Counted from the stretch's first letter, positions 8,455 to 16,950 are shown. The stretch: 60,384 nucleotides of DNA from Natronobacillus azotifigens (GCF_026805325.1 NZ_JAPRAT010000024.1:1-60384); one strand, 5' to 3'. The notes: generated by a model from the sequence alone, not told the origin. Translations and numbers: made by a program.

Positions 8455-9375
8455 TCATCGTATTTGTATTGTATGTGGATATACATAGGGTTGTTCTGGT
8501 TGTACAATTTTATTCCATTCCGCCCCCTTAATTGTAGGTAACTGAATTCCTTTATATTCAATTAGCTGGAGGGTACCTGTTACTTCAACCCACATATCTT
8601 CTGCTAATAGAGATGCATTTTCTACTTCCGATAGAAAACCGATAAAACTTGCATCAGCAATACAATGTGTAATTAGAAATCTGCCAATTACGACTTGATT
8701 TTCTTCTAATTCCTCGTCTTTATAAACAAAGCCTTTCAATGTAATCTCTCGATCGATGAACATTTCGATATCATGATTTATTTCATCAAAATAGGTAGCA
8801 TATACTTGATCATTCATCGTAATCGAATCGACTGTTTTCAAATTTTCAATGATCACTTGGTGTTCCTCTTTTGATATCGTATTTGAATAAAGGTTAGGAT
8901 CAGCAGGGGTATCATAAAAATGCTCTCTCTCCTGATTCTGCATTGGATCCGGTGGAAGTTCAACTTCCACATCACGATTCAGACTACTAGCCCTCGCATG
9001 ATTCGTTAGCGATAACATCACTCCTCTATTCGATGCAATCGACGCATCTAATGTAGCGAATGGTAATACAAACCCTGTAAATAATGGTAGCATGATAATT
9101 AAATAAGCAATCGTCCGTTTCCAAACGGAGGAATCATGATCATGCTGATGACAATGCTCATGGCAATGATGATCATCGGCTTTATTTGTTGTCCAGATCT
9201 GTTGAATCTGAAGAACAAATAATATAATGAAAATAATTCCTCCCAATGCACTTAAGCGCTCATATTTTGGATTAATTAATTTGAATAGATCACCATTCAG
9301 ATGCAGATGCAAAATGAGGAGTACGAACAACAGTAAAATAATAGCTCTTAGTGCATGACGTAAATGAAAATGCAT
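8455..9375 (-). CDS. ycgQ: TIGR03943/YcgQ family membrane protein
   Basis: A 306-residue protein: two N-terminal transmembrane helices (about 8-26 and 42-60), a histidine-rich cytoplasmic or linker segment (DDHHCHEHCHQHDHDSS, about 68-84) that could bind metal ions, a third helix (about 88-108), and then an extracytoplasmic domain of about 190 residues with GFVYKDEELEENQVVIGRFL and the conserved CIADASFIGF motif. The family is nearly always encoded beside a COG0701 permease, as here (36 bases downstream of it). The exact role of the pair is unknown; the His cluster makes metal handling a reasonable guess. ATG at 9375 follows GGGAGGAA. Confidence 0.82.
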   Translation of the reverse strand: MHFHLRHALRAIILLLFVLLILHLHLNGDLFKLINPKYERLSALGGIIFIILFVLQIQQIWTTNKADDHHCHEHCHQHDHDSSVWKRTIAYLIIMLPLFTGFVLPFATLDASIASNRGVMLSLTNHARASSLNRDVEVELPPDPMQNQEREHFYDTPADPNLYSNTISKEEHQVIIENLKTVDSITMNDQVYATYFDEINHDIEMFIDREITLKGFVYKDEELEENQVVIGRFLITHCIADASFIGFLSEVENASLLAEDMWVEVTGTLQLIEYKGIQLPTIKGAEWNKIVQPEQPYVYPHTIQIR

Positions 9376-9410
9376 TTAGATTCCTCCCTCTATAAATTAA
9401 GTCATTCTCC

Positions 9411-10409
9411 TTAATAAAATCCTTGAACAAGTATCAAACCTCCAAATACAATCACCGTCACAATAAGTAGAAAGATGAAAACAAATTTCTTATGGAATAT
9501 ACTAAACATCATGAGCGTATTTTTTAAGTCAATCATCGGTCCATAAATCAGAAAGCTTAAAATAGGTATTGGTGGAAAAGCATGTTGAAAAGATGCAGCT
9601 ACGAAAGCATCTGCTTCTGAGCAAAGTGACAGTAAATAGGCTAGCCCCATCATAACTAATGATGCAGATGCCGTTCCCTCCCCCAATTCCATTAACTTTT
9701 CTGAAGATACATATGTTTGTACAAAAGCTGCAAAAAGACAACCAATAATTAAATATTTTCCCATATCAAAAAACTCATCTACACCATGCTTTAATGCATT
9801 CCCGAACTTTTTACCAAATCCAGTTGGAATCCCCTTTGAAACTGGTATTTTATCAGGAATTACTTCTTTTAATTGATTGGTATGGAAAAGCAAACTAACA
9901 ACAGAAGCAATAATAACAGCAAGGAAAAATCCTAATAACATTCGAGAAATCGCCATCATCCAACTGTTTCCAAAAGCCATATAAGTAGATGCAATTACAA
10001 TCGGATTGATTAATGGTCCTGTCAGCATAAAACCAATCGCAGCGTAAATAGGTACTCCTTTCTGAAGTAACTTCCTTGTAATCGGAACAATACCACATTC
10101 ACAACCGGGAAAACATGCACCTAATACGCAACTCATAATGACTGCCGAAAATTTATTTTTCGGCATCCATTTTCTTATATGGTCTTCTGTAATAAATATT
10201 TGAATCGAACCTGCAATCATTACGCCGATTAACACAAATGGAAGTGCTTCAATAAGAATACTTAAAAATATTGTACTCATCGTATAAACGGAGGAAGGTA
10301 GCTTAATCAGCGATTGAATCCAATCACTAAATGAAAGAAGATAAACGGCTAACCCAAATAGGATGATCCCTGTTAGATCGATTAGTGTACCATGAAACCT
10401 ATTAAACAT
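9411..10409 (-). CDS. ycgR: COG0701/DUF318 permease (YcgR family)
   Basis: A 332-residue polytopic membrane protein with about eight to ten transmembrane helices and the family signature GACFPGCECGIVPITRKLL (the CxxxCxCG motif), plus a second conserved half-motif SEADAFVAASF. Relatives include the ArsP organoarsenical permease, and other members are linked to metal or metabolite export. It forms an operon with the YcgQ-type partner. ATG at 10409 follows AAGGTG. No clear Zur or other metal-repressor box was found in the 60 bases upstream. Confidence 0.85.
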   Translation of the reverse strand: MFNRFHGTLIDLTGIILFGLAVYLLSFSDWIQSLIKLPSSVYTMSTIFLSILIEALPFVLIGVMIAGSIQIFITEDHIRKWMPKNKFSAVIMSCVLGACFPGCECGIVPITRKLLQKGVPIYAAIGFMLTGPLINPIVIASTYMAFGNSWMMAISRMLLGFFLAVIIASVVSLLFHTNQLKEVIPDKIPVSKGIPTGFGKKFGNALKHGVDEFFDMGKYLIIGCLFAAFVQTYVSSEKLMELGEGTASASLVMMGLAYLLSLCSEADAFVAASFQHAFPPIPILSFLIYGPMIDLKNTLMMFSIFHKKFVFIFLLIVTVIVFGGLILVQGFY

Positions 10410-10718
10410 CTTAAAACACCTTCTTCACATAAATATTTGTTCTTTAATAACAACGATGATTGGAACTTTTGACGGTACTTTGTATGTTTTTAACACAAAA
10501 GCTTGCTAAACCTTTTTCTATACCTATTCCTAGTATCGATTTAATAGAACTATCATTTGGTTGATAGTCCAAAAATTAACCTTGTAGATTTTTAAAATTG
10601 GCATACTAACGGTACAGTTGTTTTTGATTGGTGGTCTTCTTTCCCTTTTGATCTATGGGGAAAGGTATCCACATGTACTTAGAAAATTAAAATTTCACTA
10701 GGAGAAACTAAGTCAAAG
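10410..10718. other. Intergenic region upstream of ycgR
   Basis: About 310 bases with no plausible gene. A short palindrome (ACTATCA-TTTGG-TTGATAGT, about 10548-10567) is the only structure seen; its role is unknown. Confidence 0.4.
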
Positions 10719-10747
10719 TTGACGAATCTCGGTTCATCGCTTATAGT
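10719..10747 (+). promoter_or_regulatory. Sigma-A promoter of tRNA-Val
   Basis: TTGACG (10719-10724), a 17-base spacer and TATAGT (10742-10747) lie 24 bases upstream of the tRNA, the expected distance for a short 5' leader. Confidence 0.7.
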
Positions 10748-10770
10748 TAGATCAAGTTCTATACTACTTA

Positions 10771-10843
10771 GATTCCGTAGCTCAGCTGGGAGAGCGCTTG
10801 CTTGACAGGCAAGAGGTCGTTGGTTCGAGCCCAATCGGAGTCA
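10771..10843 (+). tRNA. trnV: tRNA-Val (anticodon GAC)
   Basis: A full cloverleaf is visible. The acceptor stem is GATTCCG/CGGAGTC, the D arm contains GCTCAGCTGGGAGAGC, the anticodon stem CTTGC/GCAAG encloses TTGACAG with anticodon GAC (10804-10806), and the T arm contains GGTTCGAGCCC. The discriminator base is A. No CCA is encoded. It is a solitary tRNA gene with its own promoter and terminator; GAC reads GUC and GUU valine codons. Confidence 0.95.
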
Positions 10844-10854
10844 TTATTAAACGT

Positions 10855-10890
10855 AAAGACACTTCTTCATTATTTGAAGAAGTGTCTTTG
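10855..10890 (+). terminator. Terminator of tRNA-Val
   Basis: AAAGACACTTCTTC (10855-10868) pairs with GAAGAAGTGTCTTT (10876-10889), a perfect 14-bp stem 12 bases after the tRNA. Confidence 0.85.
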
Positions 10891-11048
10891 CTTGGTTACA
10901 TTGAAATAAGTTTTCTTTTCATAACAATTCATGTGCTTTTTTTGATATGATAGAGGAAAGATTTTATTATATAATGATATAATCATGAATCTCTTCAACA
11001 TCAATTTAGTACATGGGATAGATACTTCTAAAAAATGAGGACAGATAT

Positions 11049-12212
11049 ATGCAAACAAAAAAATTACCGATTGATTATACAATATTATTTTTATTAGGAT
11101 GTTTTTTACTTTTTAGTGTATTAGCAATATATAGTGGTTCCGCTCAATATGCTAGTGGAGATCCGACCTTCTTTGTAAAAAGACAAATTGTCTGGTACGT
11201 TGTCGGTATTTTGGTTATGATCGTTATTGCTTATGTTGATTTTGAACTAATTGAGAAATGGACCCTTGCATTATATGCCATTGGAACGATTTTACTTATC
11301 TTGGTTCATTTCTATGGAAAAGAGCTTAAAGGGGCACAACGTTGGTTAGATCTTGGTTTCACAGACATTCAACCTTCAGAATTTATGAAGATATTTCTCA
11401 TTTTGCACATTGCAGCGATACTTAATAAAATTGGGAAATATCGTCTATCTTTTAAAGATAGTATTTGGGTTACAATGAAAGTTCTTTTTTATAGTGCAAT
11501 ACCGCTCTACTTAATTTTTGAACAACCCGATTTGGGTTCTACCTTAATGATCGCATTCGCAGTTTTTGGCTTACTATTCGTTAGTAGCATCTCTATTAAG
11601 ATGATTTTATTATTAGTTTCTCTTGCCGCCACCGGGCTTGGTACATTAATCTTTTTATATTTTCACCATTTTGAGCTTTTTTCTAAAGTGATCAAAAGTC
11701 ATCAAATGCCACGAATTTATGGATGGTTAAATCCAGAGATGCATGCGCAAGGGTTTGGCTTTCAACTCCGCCAATCTTTACTTGGAATTGGTTCGGGTCA
11801 ACTTACAGGCTCTGGGTATAACCAAGGATTTCAAGTGCAAAATGGACGGATTCCTGAAGCACAGACAGATTTTATCTTTGCCGTAATAGGCGAGGAGTTC
11901 GGTTTTATCGGTGCAAGTATTTTGGTTTGTTTGTTCTTTTTATTGATATACCGAATCATTACAATTGCTTTTCACGCAAATTCACTATTCGGTGTCTATA
12001 TTTGTGTAGGAGTAATTGGTTTGATTGCTTTTCAAGTGTTTCAAAACATTGGCATGACTATTGGGTTAATGCCTATTACGGGGCTCGCTCTACCATTTAT
12101 AAGTTATGGAGGGAGCGCGCTAATTACCAATATGATGGCACTTGGTTTAGTCACGAGTGTTCATCTACGAACGAAATCCTACATGTTTAGCAATGAGGAG
12201 GCAATTCGCTAA
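11049..12212 (+). CDS. RodA/FtsW/SpoVE-family peptidoglycan glycosyltransferase, first of a tandem pair
   Basis: A 387-residue SEDS protein with ten predicted transmembrane helices. Family motifs are present: GAQRWLDLG before the QPSEFMKIF segment (about 99-117), the EQPDLGS turn, and the extracellular EAQTDFIFAVIGEEFGFIG containing the conserved Asp needed for polymerase activity, then ITGLALPFISYGGSA near the C-terminus. SEDS proteins polymerise lipid II with a partner class B penicillin-binding protein. No such partner or division gene is nearby, so it may be a RodA-type elongation enzyme or a stage-specific paralogue. ATG at 11049 follows GAGGAC. Confidence 0.9.
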   Translation: MQTKKLPIDYTILFLLGCFLLFSVLAIYSGSAQYASGDPTFFVKRQIVWYVVGILVMIVIAYVDFELIEKWTLALYAIGTILLILVHFYGKELKGAQRWLDLGFTDIQPSEFMKIFLILHIAAILNKIGKYRLSFKDSIWVTMKVLFYSAIPLYLIFEQPDLGSTLMIAFAVFGLLFVSSISIKMILLLVSLAATGLGTLIFLYFHHFELFSKVIKSHQMPRIYGWLNPEMHAQGFGFQLRQSLLGIGSGQLTGSGYNQGFQVQNGRIPEAQTDFIFAVIGEEFGFIGASILVCLFFLLIYRIITIAFHANSLFGVYICVGVIGLIAFQVFQNIGMTIGLMPITGLALPFISYGGSALITNMMALGLVTSVHLRTKSYMFSNEEAIR

Positions 12213-12236
12213 TCCTATTTTAAGGGGTCTTTTATC

Positions 12237-13349
12237 ATGCGCAATAGATTGAAAACATTTGATTATGGGCTAATTATTGCCGTTTTTTCCTTAACTATAT
12301 TTGGGATCATTATGGTTTATAGCTCTAGTTATACACTGGCCTCACTTAATAATGAAAGTGGTCACTTTTTCTTTGTTCGGCAATTACAATGGGCTGTGAT
12401 TGGAACAATCCTGTTTACAATTGCAGCTTTTTTTTCCTTACGTATATTAGGGAAAATGAGTCCATTTCTTGTTTTACTCTCGATTATTCTATTGATTCTC
12501 GTACTCATCCCTGAAATTGGGCAAGTAAGAAACCACGCTCAACGGTGGATTGGATACGGCGGTTTCGTTTTTCAACCATCGGAGATTGTTAAACTGTTCA
12601 TGATTATTTATTTTTCTTACATTTATGCAAAAAAACAGCCTTATCTTCATCAATTTACAAAAGGTGTATTACCACCATTAGTAATTCTAGCTGCTGTATT
12701 CTTATTGATACTGCAGCAACCAGACCTTGGATCAGCTACTTTGATTATGGCGGTCTGTGGACTCATTGTCGTTTTATCAGGGGTTCGCTTTCATCATATC
12801 CTTTTACTTGGATCCATTGCGATAGCAGGAATTTTTTATTTTGCTGTTTCACAACCATATCGTTTATTACGATTAACATCTTTCCGGGCTACTTTTGATG
12901 ACCCGACTGGATCTGGGTTTCATCTTATTAATTCTTACGTTTCTATTGCAACAAGTGGATTTACCGGTAATGGACTGGGAAATAGCGTACAAAAATTAGG
13001 TTATTTGCCAGAAGCACATACTGACTTTATTATGGCAGTAATCGTTGAGGAATTGGGGATACTCGGGCTATTGTTTGTCATAGGTGGTTACTTATTTATC
13101 CTTTATCGCGGGGTTCAAATTAGTAAACAAGTGGATGATATGTATTTAAAGTTGTTAGCACTAGGAATCACTTTCCAAATTATGATACAAACAGTTTTCA
13201 ACCTTGGTGCAGTCAGCGGAATGCTTCCAATTACGGGGATTCCCCTTCCGTTTATCAGTTACGGAGGAACTTCTCTTACATTCACGCTCATTTCTGCGGG
13301 GATACTCGTAAATATATCTGGTAGGCGAGCATTAAATAAAATTGAATAA
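12237..13349 (+). CDS. RodA/FtsW/SpoVE-family peptidoglycan glycosyltransferase, second of the pair
   Basis: A 370-residue SEDS protein with the same architecture as its upstream neighbour: HAQRWIGYGGFVFQPSEIVK, QQPDLGSATL, the catalytic-loop motif EAHTDFIMAVIVEELGILG with its conserved Asp, and ITGIPLPFISYGG near the end. The two genes are 24 bases apart and surely co-transcribed, yet they are clearly diverged from one another, which argues for old paralogues with distinct partners rather than a recent duplication. ATG at 12237 follows AAGGGG. A terminator follows at 13364. Confidence 0.9.
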   Translation: MRNRLKTFDYGLIIAVFSLTIFGIIMVYSSSYTLASLNNESGHFFFVRQLQWAVIGTILFTIAAFFSLRILGKMSPFLVLLSIILLILVLIPEIGQVRNHAQRWIGYGGFVFQPSEIVKLFMIIYFSYIYAKKQPYLHQFTKGVLPPLVILAAVFLLILQQPDLGSATLIMAVCGLIVVLSGVRFHHILLLGSIAIAGIFYFAVSQPYRLLRLTSFRATFDDPTGSGFHLINSYVSIATSGFTGNGLGNSVQKLGYLPEAHTDFIMAVIVEELGILGLLFVIGGYLFILYRGVQISKQVDDMYLKLLALGITFQIMIQTVFNLGAVSGMLPITGIPLPFISYGGTSLTFTLISAGILVNISGRRALNKIE

Positions 13350-13363
13350 TACTATATTAGAGT

Positions 13364-13392
13364 AGAGACTGAAACTTCAGTCTCTTTTTTTT
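13364..13392 (+). terminator. Terminator of the SEDS gene pair
   Basis: AGAGACTGAA pairs with TTCAGTCTCT and is followed by eight T. It ends 7 bases before repeat copy C. Confidence 0.85.
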
Positions 13393-13398
13393 ATTTTG

Positions 13399-13582
13399 GA
13401 TAAAATGAAACTTCAATCAGTGGTTTTTTTTAGGTACTCCCCCACTGATTATTAGCCTTAAAGAATGACCTAAAGGCCTTTGAAGCATTCGGGGTGCTAG
13501 CGTCTGTTACTCTGACTTAAACAGTTGTGATTCTTTTGTTGGTTTGAAGTTGGTAGTCTACGAACAGTTGAACCAAGATAAA
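13399..13582 (+). repeat. Structured repeat family R1, copy C (degraded)
   Basis: Begins GATAAAATGAAACTTCAATC. Arm 1 is damaged (GTGG then eight T opposite CTCCCCCAC). Arm 2 is also damaged (CTCTGACTTAAACAG ... TTGGTTTGAAGTTGGTAG), and the end reads CTACGAACAGTTGAACC followed by ATAAA at 13578-13582. Multiple unpaired substitutions show this copy is decaying. From here to 13881 no convincing gene was found; see the finding on a possible tnpB zinc-finger relic. Confidence 0.8.
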
Positions 13583-13881
13583 TGTCTCTAAAAAAAATAA
13601 ACATCACATTTCTTAATACTAGCACGCTAACATTCTCCACAACTTCCTTTGTAACGCTCATGACACACTTGTCACAAAGCGACCATCCCTTAACAAGGTA
13701 GCCACATCCATCCAAAAAATTTAAACTGGTTATTTTTACATAGTTAAAATTTCTTCTATACACAACTTGGTTTCTCACTCTCGTAAACTATTTACCATAA
13801 ATAGACTAATGAAAATGTATGTTACAACTGTTAGCATTTTAATAGAGCAATAGTTTACAACAACTTTGAGGAGGAGAAAAG

Positions 13882-14469
13882 ATGTTTAAAAAAATTCAAA
13901 TAATAAGTATGCTTGCAATTGCATTAATTTTCATACCAACACAAGTAGGAGCTACTTCCACACATACCGTTACTTCTGGTCAGTCACTATGGAAAATTGC
14001 GAATCAACATGGTGTATCTGTTACTAACTTAATAGAAGCCAATCAATTAACAGGTACAGTGATTTTCCCAGGACAAAGATTAACCATTCCTTCAACCATT
14101 TCTGCTGCAGATCAAGCTTTGATGGCACAACTTGTACATGCAGAGGCAAAAGGTGAACCTTATGCAGGAAAAGTTGCTGTAGCAACCGTTGTATTGAATC
14201 GAGTAGATCATCCCGAATTTCCAAACACCGTTCGTAATGTCATTTATGAACGCTCAGCAGGGGGGCATTATGCATTCACTCCAGTACAAAATGGTGCAAT
14301 CAATCAAACACCAGATGCTGATTCTATTGCAGCAGTAAAAGAAGCATTGGCTTTTCGTGGACAAGGGCAAGGATCGATATATTTTTATAATCCTAGAATT
14401 GCAACCAACGAATGGATTCGCACGAGAGAAGTAACAATTGTAATCGGTAACCATCGTTTTGCAAAATAA
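13882..14469 (+). CDS. LysM plus SleB/CwlJ-type cell-wall hydrolase
   Basis: A 195-residue exported protein. A signal peptide (1-24) ends at VGATS. One LysM domain (about 27-70: HTVTSGQSLWKIANQHGVSV ... IFPGQRLTIP) binds peptidoglycan. A Hydrolase_2 (SleB/CwlJ) domain (about 80-195) carries the catalytic Glu in LVHAEAKGEPYAGKVAVA, and ends with YFYNPRIATNEWIRTREVT. This group includes the spore-cortex lytic enzyme SleB and the B. subtilis YkvT-like enzymes with lytic transglycosylase activity on cortex muramic-delta-lactam. ATG at 13882 follows GAGGAGGAG. No YpeB partner lies next to it. Confidence 0.9.
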   Translation: MFKKIQIISMLAIALIFIPTQVGATSTHTVTSGQSLWKIANQHGVSVTNLIEANQLTGTVIFPGQRLTIPSTISAADQALMAQLVHAEAKGEPYAGKVAVATVVLNRVDHPEFPNTVRNVIYERSAGGHYAFTPVQNGAINQTPDADSIAAVKEALAFRGQGQGSIYFYNPRIATNEWIRTREVTIVIGNHRFAK

Positions 14470-14480
14470 ATAGAACCGTC

Positions 14481-14519
14481 AATAATCGCGGATAGCAATC
14501 TATTCGCGATTATTTTTTA
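14481..14519 (+). terminator. Terminator of the SleB-like gene
   Basis: AATAATCGCG (14481-14490) pairs with CGCGATTATT (14505-14514), followed by T. Confidence 0.8.
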
Positions 14520-14765
14520 TAGGTTGGAGTCTATTAAGACGTGTTCAAAAAAACGACGAATTAGAAGCAACCAGGTCAAGGTGGGAACGTTTTAAGAAAC
14601 GGAGTGTAGGCTTTCCCTATATGAGAACGAGAATAACAGCTCAACGAAGAATTATAGTGCTTATCATTGATAACTTTTTAAACAATCTCTATTACTATAT
14701 TCCCAAACGAATAGAATGTCGTGTTATAATAGGCGAAAAACTTTTACATAGAGGATGACTACCTA

Positions 14766-15194
14766 ATGCAAATTATTACAGTAGAAAGTAAGCAACAACT
14801 ATTGGATGCTTTTCACGTACGCGAAAATGTTTTTATTAAAGAACAAGGAGTCTCGGCCGAAATTGAACATGATGAACATGACCAAACAGCCATTCATCTT
14901 GTCGGCTATCTTGATAAGCAGCCAATTGCAACAGGACGCATTCGAATAATTGACCAAGCTGGAAAAATCGAGCGTGTATCTGTAATGAAAGACTATCGTG
15001 GAAATAATTTCGGTCAACAACTAATGATTGCAATGGAACAAGTTCTTTTAAAACATGAACTAAAAAAAGCTAAACTGAATGCTCAAACACATGCCCTTCG
15101 TTTTTATCATGGATTAGGCTATCAAACCACTTCAGCTCCGTTTTATGAAGCGGGAATCGAACATGTCGCAATGGAAAAAAAGCTAATCAAATAA
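14766..15194 (+). CDS. yjcF: GNAT-family N-acetyltransferase (YjcF-like)
   Basis: A 142-residue single-domain GNAT protein. The N-terminal signature FHVRENVFIKEQGVSAEIEHDE and the C-terminal NAQTHALRFYHGLGYQTTS are typical of the ElaA/YjcF group. The acetyl-CoA loop (VMKDYRGNNFGQQLM) lies at about 76-90. Substrate unknown. In B. subtilis yjcF also lies next to the cot cluster, so the position supports the assignment. ATG at 14766 follows GAGGATGACTACCTA. A -10-like TATAAT lies at about 14725. Confidence 0.85.
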   Translation: MQIITVESKQQLLDAFHVRENVFIKEQGVSAEIEHDEHDQTAIHLVGYLDKQPIATGRIRIIDQAGKIERVSVMKDYRGNNFGQQLMIAMEQVLLKHELKKAKLNAQTHALRFYHGLGYQTTSAPFYEAGIEHVAMEKKLIK

Positions 15195-15276
15195 TGAAAA
15201 AGTAGATGGTATAAATCCTCTTCAAATGGTCGAAGATGAACATGTATGTTTAAAACCATAGAGGGAGGAGTTTCCA

Positions 15277-15954
15277 CTGCTTAGTTTTGGTTCCATTTTT
15301 ATCGAAACAATATTTGGTTTTTTCGTATTATTTGTTTTAACAAAGTTATTAGGAAAAACGCAAATTCGACAATTAACTGCCTTCGATTTTATTTCTGCAC
15401 TTATTCTAGGTGAATTAGTTGGTAATGCACTATATGATGACGAGGTTGGGATTCGCTATATTGCTTTTGCGGTGTTTTTGTGGGGAGGATTATTATATTT
15501 AACGGAATGGGTTACACAAAAATTCAAGGGAACTCGTGCCCTTCTGGAAGGACGCCCTTCCATGGTCATTAGTAAAGGAAAACTTCAACGAGAAGTGATG
15601 GCCAAAAATAAAATAGATATTAATGAATTGCTTCATCTACTACGTATGAAAGATGTTTTTTCGGTGCAAGAAGTTGACTATGCGATACTTGAAACAGACG
15701 GTACCGTGTCTGTCTTAAAAAAAACATATTTTCAATCCCCAAATCGGTTGGATTTAAATTTAACACCTGAGCAAGTCATTCTTCCAATCACTTTAATTAA
15801 CGACGGTGAGATTATTGAGGATAACTTGAGTGAGATTGAACATGACAGAAAATGGTTAGAGGAACAATTGAAAATGCAAAACATTAAATCCCATCAAGAT
15901 ATTTTTTATGCTGAATACAAAAAAGGAGAAACTCTATACATCCAAATGATGTGA
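15277..15954 (+). CDS. DUF421 (YetF/YkjA-like) membrane protein with an apparent CTG start
   Basis: The 225-residue product starts LLSFGSIFIETIFGFFVLFV, has three transmembrane helices in the first 90 residues (including the conserved LTKLLGKTQIRQLTAFDF), and a cytoplasmic alpha/beta region with RALLEGRPSMVISKGKLQRE and the DUF421 pattern INELLHLLRMKDVFSVQEVDYA. Length and N-terminus fit the family only if translation starts at CTG 15277: GGGAGGAG lies 6 bases upstream, an in-frame TAG stands at 15259-15261, and no ATG, GTG or TTG occurs in frame before GTG at 15472, which would delete two helices. The function of DUF421 proteins is unknown; B. subtilis YetF acts with germination-related inner-membrane proteins. 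Confidence 0.85.
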   Translation: MLSFGSIFIETIFGFFVLFVLTKLLGKTQIRQLTAFDFISALILGELVGNALYDDEVGIRYIAFAVFLWGGLLYLTEWVTQKFKGTRALLEGRPSMVISKGKLQREVMAKNKIDINELLHLLRMKDVFSVQEVDYAILETDGTVSVLKKTYFQSPNRLDLNLTPEQVILPITLINDGEIIEDNLSEIEHDRKWLEEQLKMQNIKSHQDIFYAEYKKGETLYIQMM

Positions 15955-15969
15955 GTTTCTCCTTTTTTT
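15919..15969 (+). terminator. Terminator overlapping the DUF421 stop codon
   Basis: AAAAAAGGAGAAACTC pairs with GAGTTTCTCCTTTTTT; the stop codon lies at the base of the right arm, so the last codons of the gene are part of the terminator. Confidence 0.8.
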
Positions 15970-16019
15970 AATATAGTAAATTCTTCAGCTATAATGTCCA
16001 ACGCAACAATACAATCTCT

Positions 16020-16316
16020 TTAGATATAGGTATTGATTTCTCTTCCAACACCAGTCATCTCCGCATGAAGTTTTGCTGCTAGCATAGAGGAATGCACTTC
16101 ATGAGCTGGTGTCTTTTTTTGTTGGGGATATAGATGCTTATCAGACTCTACTAGTTCAAAGCGATGTTCTTCATTTTGATTTGCTGTATTTCTGTAACTC
16201 ATATCCAATTGAACTGGATATAACCGTTCAATTGGGTATGGATCTCGATCTGGATGTATGACCCGATTGTGATAATTTGTTGATTGGTAATTTTCAATTG
16301 GTAAGATGTAGCCCAT
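16020..16316 (-). CDS. Small hypothetical protein in the sporulation cluster
   Basis: A 98-residue soluble, Tyr/His-rich protein (MGYILPIENYQSTNYHNRVI at the start, HEVHSSMLAAKLHAEMTGVG near the end) with no membrane segment and no domain that I recognise. ATG at 16316 has an excellent ribosome binding site (AAAGGAGGGATAATTC). It lies downstream of two other minus-strand genes behind a sigma-K-type promoter, so it may be a late mother-cell protein; that is inference from position. Confidence 0.75.
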   Translation of the reverse strand: MGYILPIENYQSTNYHNRVIHPDRDPYPIERLYPVQLDMSYRNTANQNEEHRFELVESDKHLYPQQKKTPAHEVHSSMLAAKLHAEMTGVGREINTYI

Positions 16317-16372
16317 GAATTATCCCTCCTTTATACTAATCTATACCCTTTTTCATAAAAAAATATGCCACT

Positions 16373-16525
16373 TTACCAATCTTCTAATGCTTTATCTAAA
16401 AGATCAAGTTGTTGCTCCACATCAGTAAATAGTGACTCGAGCTTTTGTTCTGGATAACGAAAATATCGATCGTTTTTTGATAAATGATCTTCAATAATAT
16501 CAATATTTTTAACTAATTTACTCAT
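16373..16525 (-). CDS. 50-residue hypothetical protein
   Basis: Reads MSKLVKNIDIIEDHLSKNDR, then YFRYPEQKLESLFTDVEQQL, and ends DLLDKALEDW. It is a charged helical polypeptide. The ATG at 16525 is preceded by AGGATGAAG (a further in-frame ATG lies 6 bases upstream). It fits between the proline-rich gene (41-base gap) and the 98-residue gene on the same strand. No family is recognised. Codon use and the ribosome binding site support it as real. Confidence 0.65.
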   Translation of the reverse strand: MSKLVKNIDIIEDHLSKNDRYFRYPEQKLESLFTDVEQQLDLLDKALEDW

Positions 16526-16566
16526 CTTCATCCTAAACTCAACTCTCTTTTCTCCTTATTGATTTT

Positions 16567-16950
16567 CTAAATCCATGAAAATGGGCGACGCGGTGGAACT
16601 TGATTAACTGGTTGAGCTTCTGGCTGTGCTTCTGGTTGAACTTCTTGCACTGGCTCTGATCCTTGCTCAGTTGTCGCTTCTGGTGACTCCTCTTGCACTG
16701 GAGTCTCTTCTTCTGTGTTTGTTGGATCCTGAACTTCAACCGGCTCTGCTGGTGCTGGTTGAACCATTGGTCTTCTTCCAAATAACCCATCAAACGGACG
16801 ACGTGGCATCGGACCCGGAACTGATGCTGGTACAGGATTTGGTACTGGTGCCTGTGTTGGCGCTTGAGCAGGTTCAAAATGAACATTCTCTGCTTTAATC
16901 ACTAAATCCTTTACATGAATAACTTTTTTCTCCTTTTTTTCTTCTGCCAT
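16567..16950 (-). CDS. Proline/glutamate-rich putative spore protein
   Basis: A 127-residue protein: a charged N-terminus with VIHVKDLVIKAENVHFEPA, a motif seen in short spore-associated proteins of Bacillaceae, then a low-complexity Pro/Ala/Gln/Glu region (repeated PVQEE, QPEAQPEA) and a C-terminal RRPFSWI that echoes internal RRPFDGLFGRRP. ATG at 16950 is chosen over the in-frame GTG at 16962 because GAAGGAG sits 11 bases before the ATG and overlaps the GTG. A perfect sigma-K-type promoter lies upstream, supporting late mother-cell expression, probably as a coat or outer-layer protein. Confidence 0.75.
   Translation of the reverse strand: MAEEKKEKKVIHVKDLVIKAENVHFEPAQAPTQAPVPNPVPASVPGPMPRRPFDGLFGRRPMVQPAPAEPVEVQDPTNTEEETPVQEESPEATTEQGSEPVQEVQPEAQPEAQPVNQVPPRRPFSWI

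Noticed and set aside
10430..10470. Zur box upstream of ycgR
   Set aside because: Only a loose AT-rich resemblance (AATAACAACGATGATT) without dyad symmetry.
13497..13778. 93-codon minus-strand open frame with two Cys pairs
   Set aside because: It overlaps repeat copy C, lacks a ribosome binding site and has no consistent family match; kept only as a weak tnpB-relic hypothesis.
14560..14660. Possible further intergenic repeat (AGGTCAAGGTGGGAACG and following)
   Set aside because: It has the look of a Bacillaceae intergenic repeat, but no second copy was found in this window to support it.
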